DNA of 64,000 nucleotides from positions 62,001 through 126,000 of the forward strand of contig JAFLEH010000013.1 in assembly GCA_017301995.1 (NCBI GenBank), given 5' to 3'. Shown here piece by piece: positions 25,508-35,493 of the stretch. The stretch comes from Verrucomicrobiota bacterium (lineage in GTDB: Bacteria; Verrucomicrobiota; Verrucomicrobiia; Verrucomicrobiales; Akkermansiaceae). Every line of letters starts with the position of its first letter. The first letter of the stretch is position 1. Under the pieces are notes generated by a model, which saw nothing but the letters and a program-made list of their open reading frames with translations, had not been told where the DNA came from and made no database searches. The translations under genes and the position numbers were made by a program.

Positions 25508-26791
25508 TCACTTTCTCTGCCGCGCGCTGGCCTTGAGCCTGAGGGCGTTGAGCGCGATGAATCCGGTTGCGTCGTCCTGGTTGTAGGCTTGTTCCTGGCC
25601 GCCTTCCATGGTGGCCACGGCCTCCGAGTAAAGGCTGTGTGGGGAGCGGCGTCCGGCATTCATCACGTTGCCCTTGTAAAGCTTCACGCGGACCTCGCCG
25701 GACACGGTTTGCTGGGTATGTGTGACCAGCGCCTGGATCGCCTCACGCTCCGGAGCGAACCAGAAGCCGTTGTAAACCAACTGGGCGTACTTCGGAATCA
25801 GCGTGTCGCGGATATGCATCGCCTCGCGGTCCACGGTTAGGGCTTCGAGGTCGCGATGGGCGGCCAACAGAATTGTGCCGCCCGGCGTTTCATAAATGCC
25901 GCGCGATTTCATCCCGACGAAGCGGTTCTCCACGATATCCACGCGTCCCACACCGTGCTTTCCGCCGAGAGCGTTGAGCACACGCATGATGCCATAGGGC
26001 GTGAGCAACGTGTAGCCGTCGCGTTCGCCAAGCACGCTGAAATCGCCCAGACCGGCAATAACTCCCTCCAGACCCTCCGCCTGAAGACCGATGGCGTTTC
26101 CTTTCTCAAACAGAATCTGGACATACTCCGCCTTGTCAGGCGCGTCCTCGGGCGAGGTGGAGAGCACATACATCTCCTTGTCGGCAGGGGTGGTGGCGTC
26201 GTACCACGGCTCCTCCAGCATGCCGGCTTCGAAGGAAATATGGAGCAGGTTGCGGTCCATCGAGTAGGGCTTCTTCATCGATGCCTTCACCGGGATTTGG
26301 TTCGCCTCGGCATACGCGATCATTTCCGCGCGGCCGGGGAACTGCTTGCGGAACGAGGCGTCGCGCCACGGGGCGATGCACTTGATGTTAGGAGCCAGCG
26401 TGGCTGCGGAAAGCTCGAAGCGCACCTGATCATTGCCCTTGCCGGTGGCGCCGTGCGCGATCGCGTCGGCTCCCTCCGCGAGCGCAACGTCTAGCATACC
26501 CTTGGTGATGCAGGGACGGGCGATGGAGGTCCCCAGCAGGTAGCGACCCTCATAGATCGCGTTGGCCTGGATCATCGGAAAGATGAAATCGCGGGCGAAT
26601 TCCTCCTTGAGGTCGCCCAGATAGTACTTCGACGCTCCGGTCGTTAGGGCCTTTTGCTCAAGCCCGTCGAGCTCGTCCGCCTGGCCCACATCGGCGCAAT
26701 AGGCGACAATTTCCGCAGAGTACTTCTCCTTGAGCCACTTGAGCAAAACAGAGGTATCAAGACCTCCCGAATAGGCGACGACGATTTTCAT
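25508..26791 (-). CDS. argG: Argininosuccinate synthase
   Basis: 427 residues from the ATG at 26791 (MKIVVAYSGGLDTSVLLKWL), which contains the P-loop-type SGGxDTS motif. GATGKGNDQVRFELS and later EGGQEQAYNQDDATGFI are present. It joins citrulline and aspartate in arginine synthesis. A longer frame to 26890 runs into the palindromic REP element and is not the true N-terminus. The REP palindrome lies about 60 bases upstream of the start codon. Confidence 0.96.
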   Translation of the reverse strand: MKIVVAYSGGLDTSVLLKWLKEKYSAEIVAYCADVGQADELDGLEQKALTTGASKYYLGDLKEEFARDFIFPMIQANAIYEGRYLLGTSIARPCITKGMLDVALAEGADAIAHGATGKGNDQVRFELSAATLAPNIKCIAPWRDASFRKQFPGRAEMIAYAEANQIPVKASMKKPYSMDRNLLHISFEAGMLEEPWYDATTPADKEMYVLSTSPEDAPDKAEYVQILFEKGNAIGLQAEGLEGVIAGLGDFSVLGERDGYTLLTPYGIMRVLNALGGKHGVGRVDIVENRFVGMKSRGIYETPGGTILLAAHRDLEALTVDREAMHIRDTLIPKYAQLVYNGFWFAPEREAIQALVTHTQQTVSGEVRVKLYKGNVMNAGRRSPHSLYSEAVATMEGGQEQAYNQDDATGFIALNALRLKASARQRK

Positions 26792-26850
26792 AGCGGCGCG
26801 AAGCGAATCAGAGACCGCCCACCCACACAAGCCGAAACGCGCCCAAAACA

Positions 26851-26953
26851 TGGGGTCAGTCCTCGCATGGTAACATTTCTCGGCACCCAACTCACCGAAA
26901 GCAGCGGATCTCGCATGGAAAATGTTACCATGCGAGGACTGACCCCATGTGAA
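26851..26953. repeat. Solo palindromic REP element matching the RAYT inverted repeats
   Basis: ACATGGGGTCAGTCCTCGCA, continuing through TGGTAACATT, is inverted as AATGTTACCATGCGAGGACTGACCCCATGT at 26922-26951, giving arms of about 30 bp around a 40-base centre that contains a further partial copy (ATCTCGCATGGAA). The arms are the same sequence as the ends of the transposase unit at 10757-11838. It lies between the uppS stop and the argG start. Confidence 0.88.
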
Positions 26954-27709
26954 TCACAGCGCGCCGAAGCGGCGGTGGCGGCGTTGGTATTCGTTGACGG
27001 CTTCGAGGAGGTCGCCGTGGCGGAAATCGGGCCAGTTCTTTCTAACTATCACAATTTCGGCATAGCTGATCTGCCAGAGGAGGAAATTGGAGATGCGCAT
27101 TTCGCCGGAGGTGCGGATGAGCAGGTCGGGGTCGGGGATGCCGGCGGTCTGGAGGCGGCTGGCGAAGGCGGCTTCGTCCACCGACGCCGGGTCGATGCGC
27201 CCGGCCGCTGCGTCGGTAGCGAGGGATCGGGCGGCGGAGACGATTTCCTCGCGCGCGCCATAGGAAAGCGCGAGGACGAGGGTCATCGCGGTGTGGTCCG
27301 CGGTCCGGGCGATGATCGAGTCCAGCAGGTCGCGGGTTTTCGCGGGGAGGCGGTCGATCTGACCGATCGCCTGGAGGCGGATGTTTTTCGCGTCGAGGTC
27401 CTTGGCCTTTTCCTTGAGAAACCGGTCCAACAATGCCATCAGCGCGGTGACTTCGGCTTCCGGGCGGTTCCAGTTTTCCGAGGAAAACGCATAGAGGGTT
27501 AGATAATCCACGCCGAGTTCCTTGCAAGCGTCAAGAACCTCGCGCACGGCTTCCGCGCCGGCGCGGTGTCCCTCGCGGCGGGGCAGGCCGCGTTCCTTGG
27601 CCCAACGGCCGTTGCCGTCCATAATGACGGCGATGTGGCGCGGGATGGTCGGATACTCGGGCACGGGATGGAAACGAGGAGCGGGAAGTGGTGGATAGAG
27701 CAGTCTCAT
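26954..27709 (-). CDS. uppS: Isoprenyl (undecaprenyl) diphosphate synthase
   Basis: 251 residues from the ATG at 27709. The conserved HIAVIMDGNGRWAKERGLPR motif with the catalytic Asp, the YAFSSENWNRP motif and RTSGEMRISNFLLWQ near the end are all present. It makes the lipid carrier for peptidoglycan and surface polymers. The stop codon touches the REP palindrome, so the element may act as its 3' end structure. Confidence 0.95.
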   Translation of the reverse strand: MRLLYPPLPAPRFHPVPEYPTIPRHIAVIMDGNGRWAKERGLPRREGHRAGAEAVREVLDACKELGVDYLTLYAFSSENWNRPEAEVTALMALLDRFLKEKAKDLDAKNIRLQAIGQIDRLPAKTRDLLDSIIARTADHTAMTLVLALSYGAREEIVSAARSLATDAAAGRIDPASVDEAAFASRLQTAGIPDPDLLIRTSGEMRISNFLLWQISYAEIVIVRKNWPDFRHGDLLEAVNEYQRRHRRFGAL

Positions 27710-27795
27710 GGTCGGCTGTGATGCGCGGGCGAGACTGGTGGCGGATGGTGAAAGGAGGATGCGGATCGGATGAAAACGGCGGGAAAAAGCAACGG

Positions 27796-29064
27796 TTAGA
27801 CGGCGAGTGTCTGAACCCGGTCTGGACCCACGCCGACGAAGGCGACAGGCGCGCCGCACAGCGCGGCGAGGCGGTCCAGATAGGCGCGGGCGGCGGCGGG
27901 AAGGTCGGCGTAGCTGGCGCAGGCGGTGGTGTCGGTTTGCCAGCCGGGCATCGTCTCATAGACCGGCGTGGCGCGGTCCCAAAGGTCGCGGCGGGCCGGC
28001 GGCAGCTTGTGGAGAATGCCGTCGATCTGATAGCCGGTGCAGATTTTCAGCTCGGCGTATTGATCGAGGCCGTCGAGGTTGGTGACGGCGAGGTGGGTCA
28101 CGCCATTGACCATGCAGGCCATGCGCAGCAGCACCGTATCGAGCCAGCCGCAGCCGCGCGGGCGGCCGGTGGTGGCCCCGAACTCGCGGCCGAGACCGTG
28201 GAGATAGTCGGATAGACCCTCGTCGCCGGTGGGGAACGGCCCGGATCCGACGCGGGTGGTGTAGGCCTTGCACACGCCGACCACGCGCTGGATCGCCATC
28301 GGCGGCAGCCCGGTGCCGGTGCAGGCTCCGCCCGCCGTGGTGTTGGACGAAGTGACAAACGGATAGGTACCGAAGTCGATGTCCAGCAAGGTACCCTGCG
28401 CGCCTTCGAAGAGCAGTGTTTCGCCCGATCTCCATGCCTTGTGGAGCACGGGAATCGTATTGGTGACGTGTGGCAGGAGGCGTTCCACGGCGGCGAAAAC
28501 CTCGTCGCACACGGCTTCGGAGGTGAAGGTGGTTAGATTGTGGCGGGCCAACACCTCGTTCGCCTCCGCCACGCGGTGGGCGATCCGGTTTCTGACAAAC
28601 TCGGGATCGCCGAAATCCGCCAGGCGCAAGCCGCAGCGGTTCACCTTGTCCGCATAGGCCGGGCCGATGCCGCGCTTGGTGGTGCCGATCTTGTGCTCGC
28701 CGAGCGCGGCCTCGCGGGCGGCGTCGAGTTCCTTGTGGAGCGGCAGCACGATGTGGGCGCGGTCGGAAATGAGCAGCTTGTCCGGGGTGATCGCCACGCC
28801 CTGGCCCTCGATGCGGGCGATTTCCTGGCAGAGCCCCACCGGATCGATCACCACACCGTTGCCGATGACGTTGGTTTTGGAATCCCACAGGATGCCGGAC
28901 GGCAGCAGGTGGAGGACGTATTTGACGCCGCCGGCGATGACCGTGTGGCCGGCGTTGTTGCCGCCCTGGCTGCGCACGACAACATCCGCGGACTCCGTCA
29001 GATAGTCCACGATCTTGCCCTTGCCTTCATCCCCCCATTGGAGGCCTACGATGATGGTATTCAT
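27796..29064 (-). CDS. purA: Adenylosuccinate synthetase
   Basis: 422 residues starting MNTIIVGLQWGDEGKGKIVD, the GTP-binding signature of PurA. NNAGHTV and the IMP-binding GTTKRGIGPAYADK are intact. It catalyses the GTP-dependent step from IMP to adenylosuccinate. Its start codon is 6 bases from the inverted repeat of the GxxExxY element, so that insertion supplies the sequence just upstream of the gene. Confidence 0.97.
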   Translation of the reverse strand: MNTIIVGLQWGDEGKGKIVDYLTESADVVVRSQGGNNAGHTVIAGGVKYVLHLLPSGILWDSKTNVIGNGVVIDPVGLCQEIARIEGQGVAITPDKLLISDRAHIVLPLHKELDAAREAALGEHKIGTTKRGIGPAYADKVNRCGLRLADFGDPEFVRNRIAHRVAEANEVLARHNLTTFTSEAVCDEVFAAVERLLPHVTNTIPVLHKAWRSGETLLFEGAQGTLLDIDFGTYPFVTSSNTTAGGACTGTGLPPMAIQRVVGVCKAYTTRVGSGPFPTGDEGLSDYLHGLGREFGATTGRPRGCGWLDTVLLRMACMVNGVTHLAVTNLDGLDQYAELKICTGYQIDGILHKLPPARRDLWDRATPVYETMPGWQTDTTACASYADLPAAARAYLDRLAALCGAPVAFVGVGPDRVQTLAV

Positions 29065-29070
29065 AATTTG

Positions 29071-29511
29071 AACCGCGAATGGACGCGAATGGACGCGAAT
29101 TTCATTTTAGCAAGTGGAAGGACTGAGAACAATCCGTTCCCATTCCAGTTTGGGTTTCTTGAAATTGATGATGAGCCCTACGGGCAGCCGGGTGATGCGG
29201 AGGTAGTTGAGCATTTGGCCGCGTTCGACATCGGTGATGCGGTCGATGGTTTTGGTATCGATGACAACCATCTCGTATGCGATGAGATCGGGCCTGAATT
29301 CGCCTACTTGTGTGTTGCGCCACACCACGGGAAAAGCCTTCTGTTGCTCAAACGGAATCTGACGGTGGCGGAACTCGACGGACAAGGCGTTCTCGTAGGG
29401 CTTCTCGTGGAGCCCATGCCCGAGACCTTTGATGATTTCAAGCGCGCACGAGATGATGGCGAATACCTCATCCTTGCAGATCAATTCGCGTCCATTCGCG
29501 TCCATTCGCGG

Positions 29512-29513
<2 letters not shown>
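29071..29513. mobile_element. GxxExxY element bounded by perfect 31-bp inverted repeats
   Basis: The left arm (29071-29101) is built of AACCGCGAAT followed by GGACGCGAAT twice plus T. The right arm (29483-29513) is its exact reverse complement. The element is 443 bp and carries one gene that begins inside the right arm. It sits between carA and purA: the TAA stop of carA overlaps the arm on one side and the purA start lies 6 bases away on the other. A gene-less relative is at 54736-54875. Confidence 0.8.
29107..29505 (-). CDS. GxxExxY protein
   Basis: 132 residues. The name motif appears as GHGLHEKPYENAL (G..E..Y), followed by QIPFEQQKAFPVVWRNTQVG, FRPDLIAYEMVVIDTKTI and QMLNYLRITRLPVGLIINF. 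The D...(V)IDTK spacing is like PD-(D/E)XK nucleases, to which the family is thought to be related. The first eight residues (MDANGREL) are encoded by the inverted repeat itself. No function has been firmly shown for the family; association with mobile palindromes is inference from this locus. Confidence 0.9.
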   Translation of the reverse strand: MDANGRELICKDEVFAIISCALEIIKGLGHGLHEKPYENALSVEFRHRQIPFEQQKAFPVVWRNTQVGEFRPDLIAYEMVVIDTKTIDRITDVERGQMLNYLRITRLPVGLIINFKKPKLEWERIVLSPSTC

Positions 29514-30663
<1,150 letters not shown>

Positions 30664-30791
30664 GGCGGCGGAAGGTTACGGGGCCGGACGGAGCGATGCA
30701 AGAGAATGATGGAAAAGGAGCGGGATTCGGTGGAAATGCCGGAAAAATCGGCATATTTTCGTCCGGCGGGGTGGTCTAGCACAGATATTGC

Positions 30792-30819
30792 TTGACTTTC
30801 CGGGGGGTGGGACTATCTC
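30792..30819 (+). promoter_or_regulatory. Possible sigma-70 promoter for the micro-lipoprotein gene
   Basis: TTGACT at 30792-30797 is followed after 16 bases by TATCTC at 30814-30819, about 88 bases in front of the ATG at 30907. The -35 box is good and the -10 box is weak. Confidence 0.35.
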
Positions 30820-30906
30820 CCGCCCACAGATGGACGTCATACTGGCGTGCATTCGCGCCGCGAGGCGCACGCAACCAAGCAACCAACAATCATTAGAAAC
30901 CAACCA

Positions 30907-31020
30907 TGAAAATCGTCAAACTCGCCCTGATCGCCGCCGCCACCGCCGTGTTCGCCGCTTCCTGCTGCCCGAACACCGCTCCGGTCACCAAGCCCGCCCC
31001 GGTGGTTCCGGCCAAGTAAG
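30907..31020 (+). CDS. Micro-lipoprotein, paralogue of the one at 8128
   Basis: 37 residues: MKIVKLALIAAATAVFAA followed by SCCPNTAPVTKPAPVVPAK. The layout and key residues (FAASCCPN, TKPA, PAK end) match the 39-residue protein encoded at 8128-8247. A strong rho-independent terminator follows 20 bases after the stop, so this is a free-standing single-gene unit, consistent with high expression. The double cysteine may be lipidated. Confidence 0.75.
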
Positions 31021-31040
31021 CCGTTTCTTCCGAATCCGAG

Positions 31041-31076
31041 GCCCGGTCCGCCATTTCCGGCGGTCCGGGCCTTTTC
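31041..31076 (+). terminator. Rho-independent terminator of the micro-lipoprotein gene
   Basis: GGCCCGG(T)CCGCC pairs with GGCGG(T)CCGGGCC around an ATTTCC loop, a stem of 12 pairs with one symmetric mismatch, followed at once by TTTT. Confidence 0.8.
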
Positions 31077-31151
31077 GTGTCCGCGGGCGGGTCCGGCTTG
31101 ACGGCGCGGGATTCCGGGCGCATGAATCCGGCATGTGGAGGAGCGCGAAAC

Positions 31152-31892
31152 ATGGGTGCTGACGGCAGGTTTCTGGATCGGGTGGCGTCACCGCGGTTTT
31201 GCGAGCGGCTTTTCGCGCATTTGCCGGATGTGGTGTTTTGTCTGAAAGACCGCGAGCGCCGCTATCAAGCCGCCAATCTGGCGTTTTCCATTCGTCTCGG
31301 CATCGACGATCCGCGGAAACTGCTGGGCAAGACCGCCGAGGCGTTTTTTCCACCCCATTTGGCCGAGGCCTACCGGGCACAGGACTTGCAGGTGCTGGAA
31401 ACCGGCCGGGAAATGTGCGACCGGCTCGAGCTGGTCACCAACCGCGACGGTTCGCTCGGCTGGTATCTGGCGACCAAAGTGCCGCTCCACGACGCCCAGG
31501 GCCGGGTGATCGGCATCGCCTCGATTTCCCGCGACCTCGGCGCGCCCCGCGAGGAGGACCTGGAGTTCGCCGGGGTGGCGCGGATTGTGGGGCACGTGCA
31601 GACGAACCTCGACGCCGAACTCCGGCTCGACGCGCTGGCGGCCATGGCCGGGCTTTCCCCCAACCAACTCGACCGGCGGATGCGCCGGGTGTTCCAGCTC
31701 ACGACTTCCCAGTTTATCCGGAAATCCCGCATCGAACACGCGGTGCAGTTGTTAGCCACCACCGCGCTGCCTGTGGCCGAAATCGCCCTGGCCTGCGGCT
31801 ACGGCGACCAAACGGCGCTGACCCGGCAATTCCGCGCGATGGTCGGCATGCCGCCCGCCACCTACCGCGAACACGCGAAACGCCATGGCTGA
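31152..31892 (+). CDS. PAS-sensor AraC-family transcription regulator
   Basis: About 246 residues from the ATG at 31152, chosen because GGAGGAG lies 8 bases upstream. Residues 20-125 form a PAS domain (LPDVVFCLKDRERRYQAANL, GIASISRDLG). The C-terminal half is an AraC-type double helix-turn-helix (LDALAAMAGLSPNQLDRRMR, VAEIALACGYGDQTALTRQF). The signal sensed is unknown. Its end overlaps the nadD start by 8 bases. Confidence 0.87.
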   Translation: MGADGRFLDRVASPRFCERLFAHLPDVVFCLKDRERRYQAANLAFSIRLGIDDPRKLLGKTAEAFFPPHLAEAYRAQDLQVLETGREMCDRLELVTNRDGSLGWYLATKVPLHDAQGRVIGIASISRDLGAPREEDLEFAGVARIVGHVQTNLDAELRLDALAAMAGLSPNQLDRRMRRVFQLTTSQFIRKSRIEHAVQLLATTALPVAEIALACGYGDQTALTRQFRAMVGMPPATYREHAKRHG

Positions 31893-32484
31893 ACGCCGGA
31901 AATCCGCGCTTTTCGGCGGGACCTTCGATCCGGTCCACGCCGGGCATTTGTGGATGGCCGCCGCCGCCCGCGACGCGCTGGGGTTGGACGAGGTGCGCTT
32001 TCTGCCGTGCCGGCTCTCGCCCCACAAAACCGGCACGCCGCCCACCCCGGCGGCGGATCGGTTGGAAATGTTGCGGCTGGCTCTCGCGGAGATTCCCTGG
32101 GCGGTGCCCGACGATTTCGAACTGCGTGGCGCGGAAGTTTCCTACTCCTATCAGACGGCGGAACATTTCTTCCGTTCGTCCCCCGCGACCGCGTGGTTCT
32201 GGTTGATGGGTGGCGACCAATGGCGCGCCCTGCCGCGATGGACACACCCGGAAAGGCTCGCCGCGTGCGTGGAATTCATCGTCATCGCAAGGGACGGCGA
32301 ACCGATCGAAGCCCGAGAGGGATTCCGCATGCGCCTCGTGCCGGGCGAACATCCGGCGTCCGCCACCCGCATTCGCGAAGCCGTCGGTGCCGGAGAAACG
32401 GATCACCCTTGGCTCGCTCCGGCGGTGGCCGCCCACATCGCGGAGCGCGGGCTCTACCGGTGCCGGCATGGATGCGGTTCGTGA
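31885..32484 (+). CDS. nadD: Nicotinate-nucleotide adenylyltransferase
   Basis: 199 residues with the nucleotidyltransferase motif ALFGGTFDPVHAGHLWMA (GTFDPxHxGH) and the late motif ASATRIREAVGAG corresponding to SSTxIR. FWLMGGDQW is the family substrate region. It makes deamido-NAD in NAD synthesis. Translational coupling to the upstream regulator gene is likely from the overlap. Confidence 0.93.
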   Translation: MAERRKSALFGGTFDPVHAGHLWMAAAARDALGLDEVRFLPCRLSPHKTGTPPTPAADRLEMLRLALAEIPWAVPDDFELRGAEVSYSYQTAEHFFRSSPATAWFWLMGGDQWRALPRWTHPERLAACVEFIVIARDGEPIEAREGFRMRLVPGEHPASATRIREAVGAGETDHPWLAPAVAAHIAERGLYRCRHGCGS

Positions 32485-32533
32485 CGGCGGATTGCGCGTT
32501 GCGCGGCTCCGCGGATGTGGCAGAGTGTCGGTC

Positions 32534-34324
32534 ATGAATCCGCTCCGCATCGCCCTTTGCGCCCTACCGTTTCTATCCGTTTCGGCCTCCGCCGCGGAGT
32601 GGCAGGATCTGTTCAATGGCAGGGACCTATCCGGATGGAAGGTCGAATGCCGCGAACCCGACCGCGCCAAAGTCTTCTGGAAGGCCGCCGCCGGCATGAT
32701 CGAATGCGATACGGCGGGCGACCGCAAACACGACTACGTCTGGCTGGTCAGCGAGCGGGAGTTCGGCGACTTCGAGTTCGAATGCGTGATCCAATCGTTT
32801 GCCAAATCGACGGGCAATTCCGGGGTCCAGATCCGCTCTCGTTTCCAGCCCGATGCCGCTGGCGGCGGCTGGATGCACGGTCCGCAAATCGACATCCACA
32901 CTCCCGCGCCTTGGCGCTGCGGATGGATCTACGATGAGACCGCGGAAACCAAACGCTGGATCTGCCCGTCGTTGCCCGATTGGAAGATGGAACCGGACCA
33001 GGGCGCGCCGGATCCGCGCTGGAATCATCTGTCCGACGGCGCGCCGGAGCTGTTGGAAAACTCCCTGCGCGTCTTGGCCTGCGGGCCGCGGGTCGAAACA
33101 TGGGTGAACGGAAAACCGGTGGCGCGTTTCGACGGCACCGGCATCTTGGATGATGAGGCGCACAAACTCCACCGGGTTGGACTGCGAGGCCACATCGCCC
33201 TCCAACTCCACTCCGGCGACGACCTGCGCATCCGGTTCGGCAAGCTCCGGATCCGCGAGATCGATCCGCCAAACGAGGCCACGAAGGTCACGGTCGTGCG
33301 CGACGACGCGCAACTCAAATCGGCGCTTGCCACGCTGCGGCCCGGTTCGGTCGTGCGCATCGCGCCGGGAACCTATCAGCCTGGGTTGTTCGTGAACAAC
33401 CTATATGGAACGGCCGACAAGCCGATTGTGATAGAGGGTCTGGATCCGCGCCAGCCGCCATTGTTCGAGGGAGGCAACCAGGCATGGCATTTCAGCGGGG
33501 TAGGTCATTTGGTTCTGCGCTGGCTGCATTGCCGGGGCCAGAAGGCTAACGGAATCAATCTCGACGACGGCGGAATCATCGCCAAGCCGAGCCATCATGT
33601 TGTGCTGGAGAATCTCTTCATTGAGAACACCGGTCCACAGGGCAATTTCGACTCGATCAAATGTTCCGGGCTTGAGGATCTCAAAATCGACCGCTGCCGG
33701 ATCAGCGGCTGGGGCGGGCAGGCGATCGACTTCGTGGGCTGCCACCGCGCCGAGATCGCACGTTGCATCATCACCGGCAAGCCCGGTTTCAGCCAGCACA
33801 CGGGGCCGCAATTCAAAGGCGGATCGTCGGACGTGTGGATCCACCATTGCAGGTTGGAGAATGCCGGCGGCCGTCCGATCCAGGCCGGCGGCTCGACCGG
33901 AATCGCCTTTTTCCGGCCCGCCGACGCCGCATTCGAAGCGGCCCGGATCCGCATCGAGGACAACACCATCCTCGGCGGCGATTGCGCCGTCGCGTTCACC
34001 GGAGTGCGCGGCGCGTCGTTCACCGGCAACACGATCATTGGCCCGGAAAAATGGATCCTGCGCATTCTCCAGGAGTCCCGTGACGCCCGTTTCGCCCGCT
34101 GCGGCGATGTGGCGTTCGCACGCAACACCATTGTCTTCGACCGCGCTAGAATCCGCGAAGCCGCCAACATCGGACCGGATACCGAATCTAACACATTTCG
34201 TTTCGAAGCCAACCGCTGGTTCGCTCGCGATGAGCCCGCACGATCCGCCCTGCCACTGCCGACACCGGAGAAAGACGGTATCCATGGCACCGATCCGAAA
34301 ATCGATCCGGCCACCAAGCCGTGA
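32534..34324 (+). CDS. Secreted DUF1080 plus right-handed beta-helix protein
   Basis: 596 residues. The signal peptide is MNPLRIALCALPFLSVSASA. Residues 25-230 form a DUF1080 (3-keto-disaccharide hydrolase/LamG-like) domain: LFNGRDLSGWKVE, FECVIQSFAKSTGNSGVQIR and the closing LHSGDDLRIRFGKLRIREI. Residues 240-590 form a parallel beta-helix of the pectate-lyase/PbH1 kind (RIAPGTYQPGLFVNN, IEDNTILGGDCAVAF). The combination suggests binding and cleavage of a plant or algal polysaccharide; the substrate is unknown. Confidence 0.85.
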   Translation: MNPLRIALCALPFLSVSASAAEWQDLFNGRDLSGWKVECREPDRAKVFWKAAAGMIECDTAGDRKHDYVWLVSEREFGDFEFECVIQSFAKSTGNSGVQIRSRFQPDAAGGGWMHGPQIDIHTPAPWRCGWIYDETAETKRWICPSLPDWKMEPDQGAPDPRWNHLSDGAPELLENSLRVLACGPRVETWVNGKPVARFDGTGILDDEAHKLHRVGLRGHIALQLHSGDDLRIRFGKLRIREIDPPNEATKVTVVRDDAQLKSALATLRPGSVVRIAPGTYQPGLFVNNLYGTADKPIVIEGLDPRQPPLFEGGNQAWHFSGVGHLVLRWLHCRGQKANGINLDDGGIIAKPSHHVVLENLFIENTGPQGNFDSIKCSGLEDLKIDRCRISGWGGQAIDFVGCHRAEIARCIITGKPGFSQHTGPQFKGGSSDVWIHHCRLENAGGRPIQAGGSTGIAFFRPADAAFEAARIRIEDNTILGGDCAVAFTGVRGASFTGNTIIGPEKWILRILQESRDARFARCGDVAFARNTIVFDRARIREAANIGPDTESNTFRFEANRWFARDEPARSALPLPTPEKDGIHGTDPKIDPATKP

Positions 34325-34433
34325 GACAGTTCGGTTCGAAAATGAAGACAGATGACACAAGAGTAGAGGGAAAACCGGAGCCAACGCGCCTCTGCTCTTC
34401 CTCTCGTCTTGACTCTTTACACGGGCTACTCCG

Positions 34434-35351
34434 TCACGTCGATTCGGCGATGTATTTTCGATAGGCCGCTGGCGACGCACCGTGGCGGGATTGGAAATTG
34501 AGGCGCATCTGTTCGGCGGTGCCGAAGCCCGCGAGGGTGGCGATGTGCTGGATCGGCAGGCGCGTTTCGCGGAGCAGGCGTTCGGCGCGGTTGAGCCGGC
34601 AGCGGGTGATTTCCTCCAACACGCCACCCGGTCCGGAGTTCGCGAACGCTCTTTCCAGCGTGCGGCGGCTGACGCCGAGGTGCTCCGCGATTTCCGACAC
34701 GTTCAACTGCCGGTGGCTGTGGCTCCAGATGTGTTGGCGTGCCTGTTCGACCAGGGTCGCCGCCGGTTGTTCCACGGTGGCGGCCGTAGCGGGCAGCATG
34801 CCGAGCAATCCTAACAATCTAAGTCCAGTCGCGGTGGTGTTGACCATTCCCGGGTGCGTGGCGTCGTCCAGAAACTCGCGGAACTGCCTGGCGAACCGCG
34901 CCGGGTGCTCGGGGGTGCGCACCGGGTGCTTGGGATCGAGATGTCCTGCGGCCTCCAATTCATGCGCGAGCCTGCCGTTGAACTGGATCCAGCATTCGGT
35001 CCATCCGGTTTGCGGGTCGGGCCGATAGCGGTGCCATTGGCCGGAACAAACCTGCCCCACCTGTCCCGCACGGATCGGATGGACTCCACCTCGGGTTTCC
35101 CAAACGCCACCGCCGGCTTCCAGCCAGAGCAGGGAGAACTCCGGCAGCGTCCGGCCTTCGGACCATTGGAATTGATAGAGATCCGGGTGCCCCGGTGGCG
35201 GATAGTCGGCGCCCGGCGGAATCGTCGCCCGGCCCACCCCGGTGAGGTAGAGCGGACTGTCGAAAAGCACGTCATCGATCGGCAGGTAGCGGGAAAAACC
35301 CTCCGCTGATTGGCGTGATCTTCGTGTTTTGGTTCCGTCGCTCGGTGGCAT
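34434..35351 (-). CDS. AraC-family transcription regulator
   Basis: 305 residues. The N-terminal half is a cupin-like ligand-binding domain (GADYPPPGHPDLYQFQW...GQVGQVCSGQWHRYRP). The C-terminus has two HTH motifs (LNVSEIAEHLGVSRRTLERA; IQHIATLAGFGTAEQMRLNF). It is divergent from rhaT with 142 bases between, and rhaA follows, so it is a plausible rhamnose-responsive activator. That role is inference from context. Confidence 0.88.
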   Translation of the reverse strand: MPPSDGTKTRRSRQSAEGFSRYLPIDDVLFDSPLYLTGVGRATIPPGADYPPPGHPDLYQFQWSEGRTLPEFSLLWLEAGGGVWETRGGVHPIRAGQVGQVCSGQWHRYRPDPQTGWTECWIQFNGRLAHELEAAGHLDPKHPVRTPEHPARFARQFREFLDDATHPGMVNTTATGLRLLGLLGMLPATAATVEQPAATLVEQARQHIWSHSHRQLNVSEIAEHLGVSRRTLERAFANSGPGGVLEEITRCRLNRAERLLRETRLPIQHIATLAGFGTAEQMRLNFQSRHGASPAAYRKYIAEST

Positions 35352-35493
35352 GAGGCAAAAATAGCGTGAATTATCCGGAAATCAATGCCGCAAAATTTGG
35401 GATTTCGGATGTGGCCGAGGGGCGGGGGAACCGCTATGAATCAGAGCGTCGGCTGCAAACCCAATCGCAACCCAAACCATCCATCCGTTTCCG

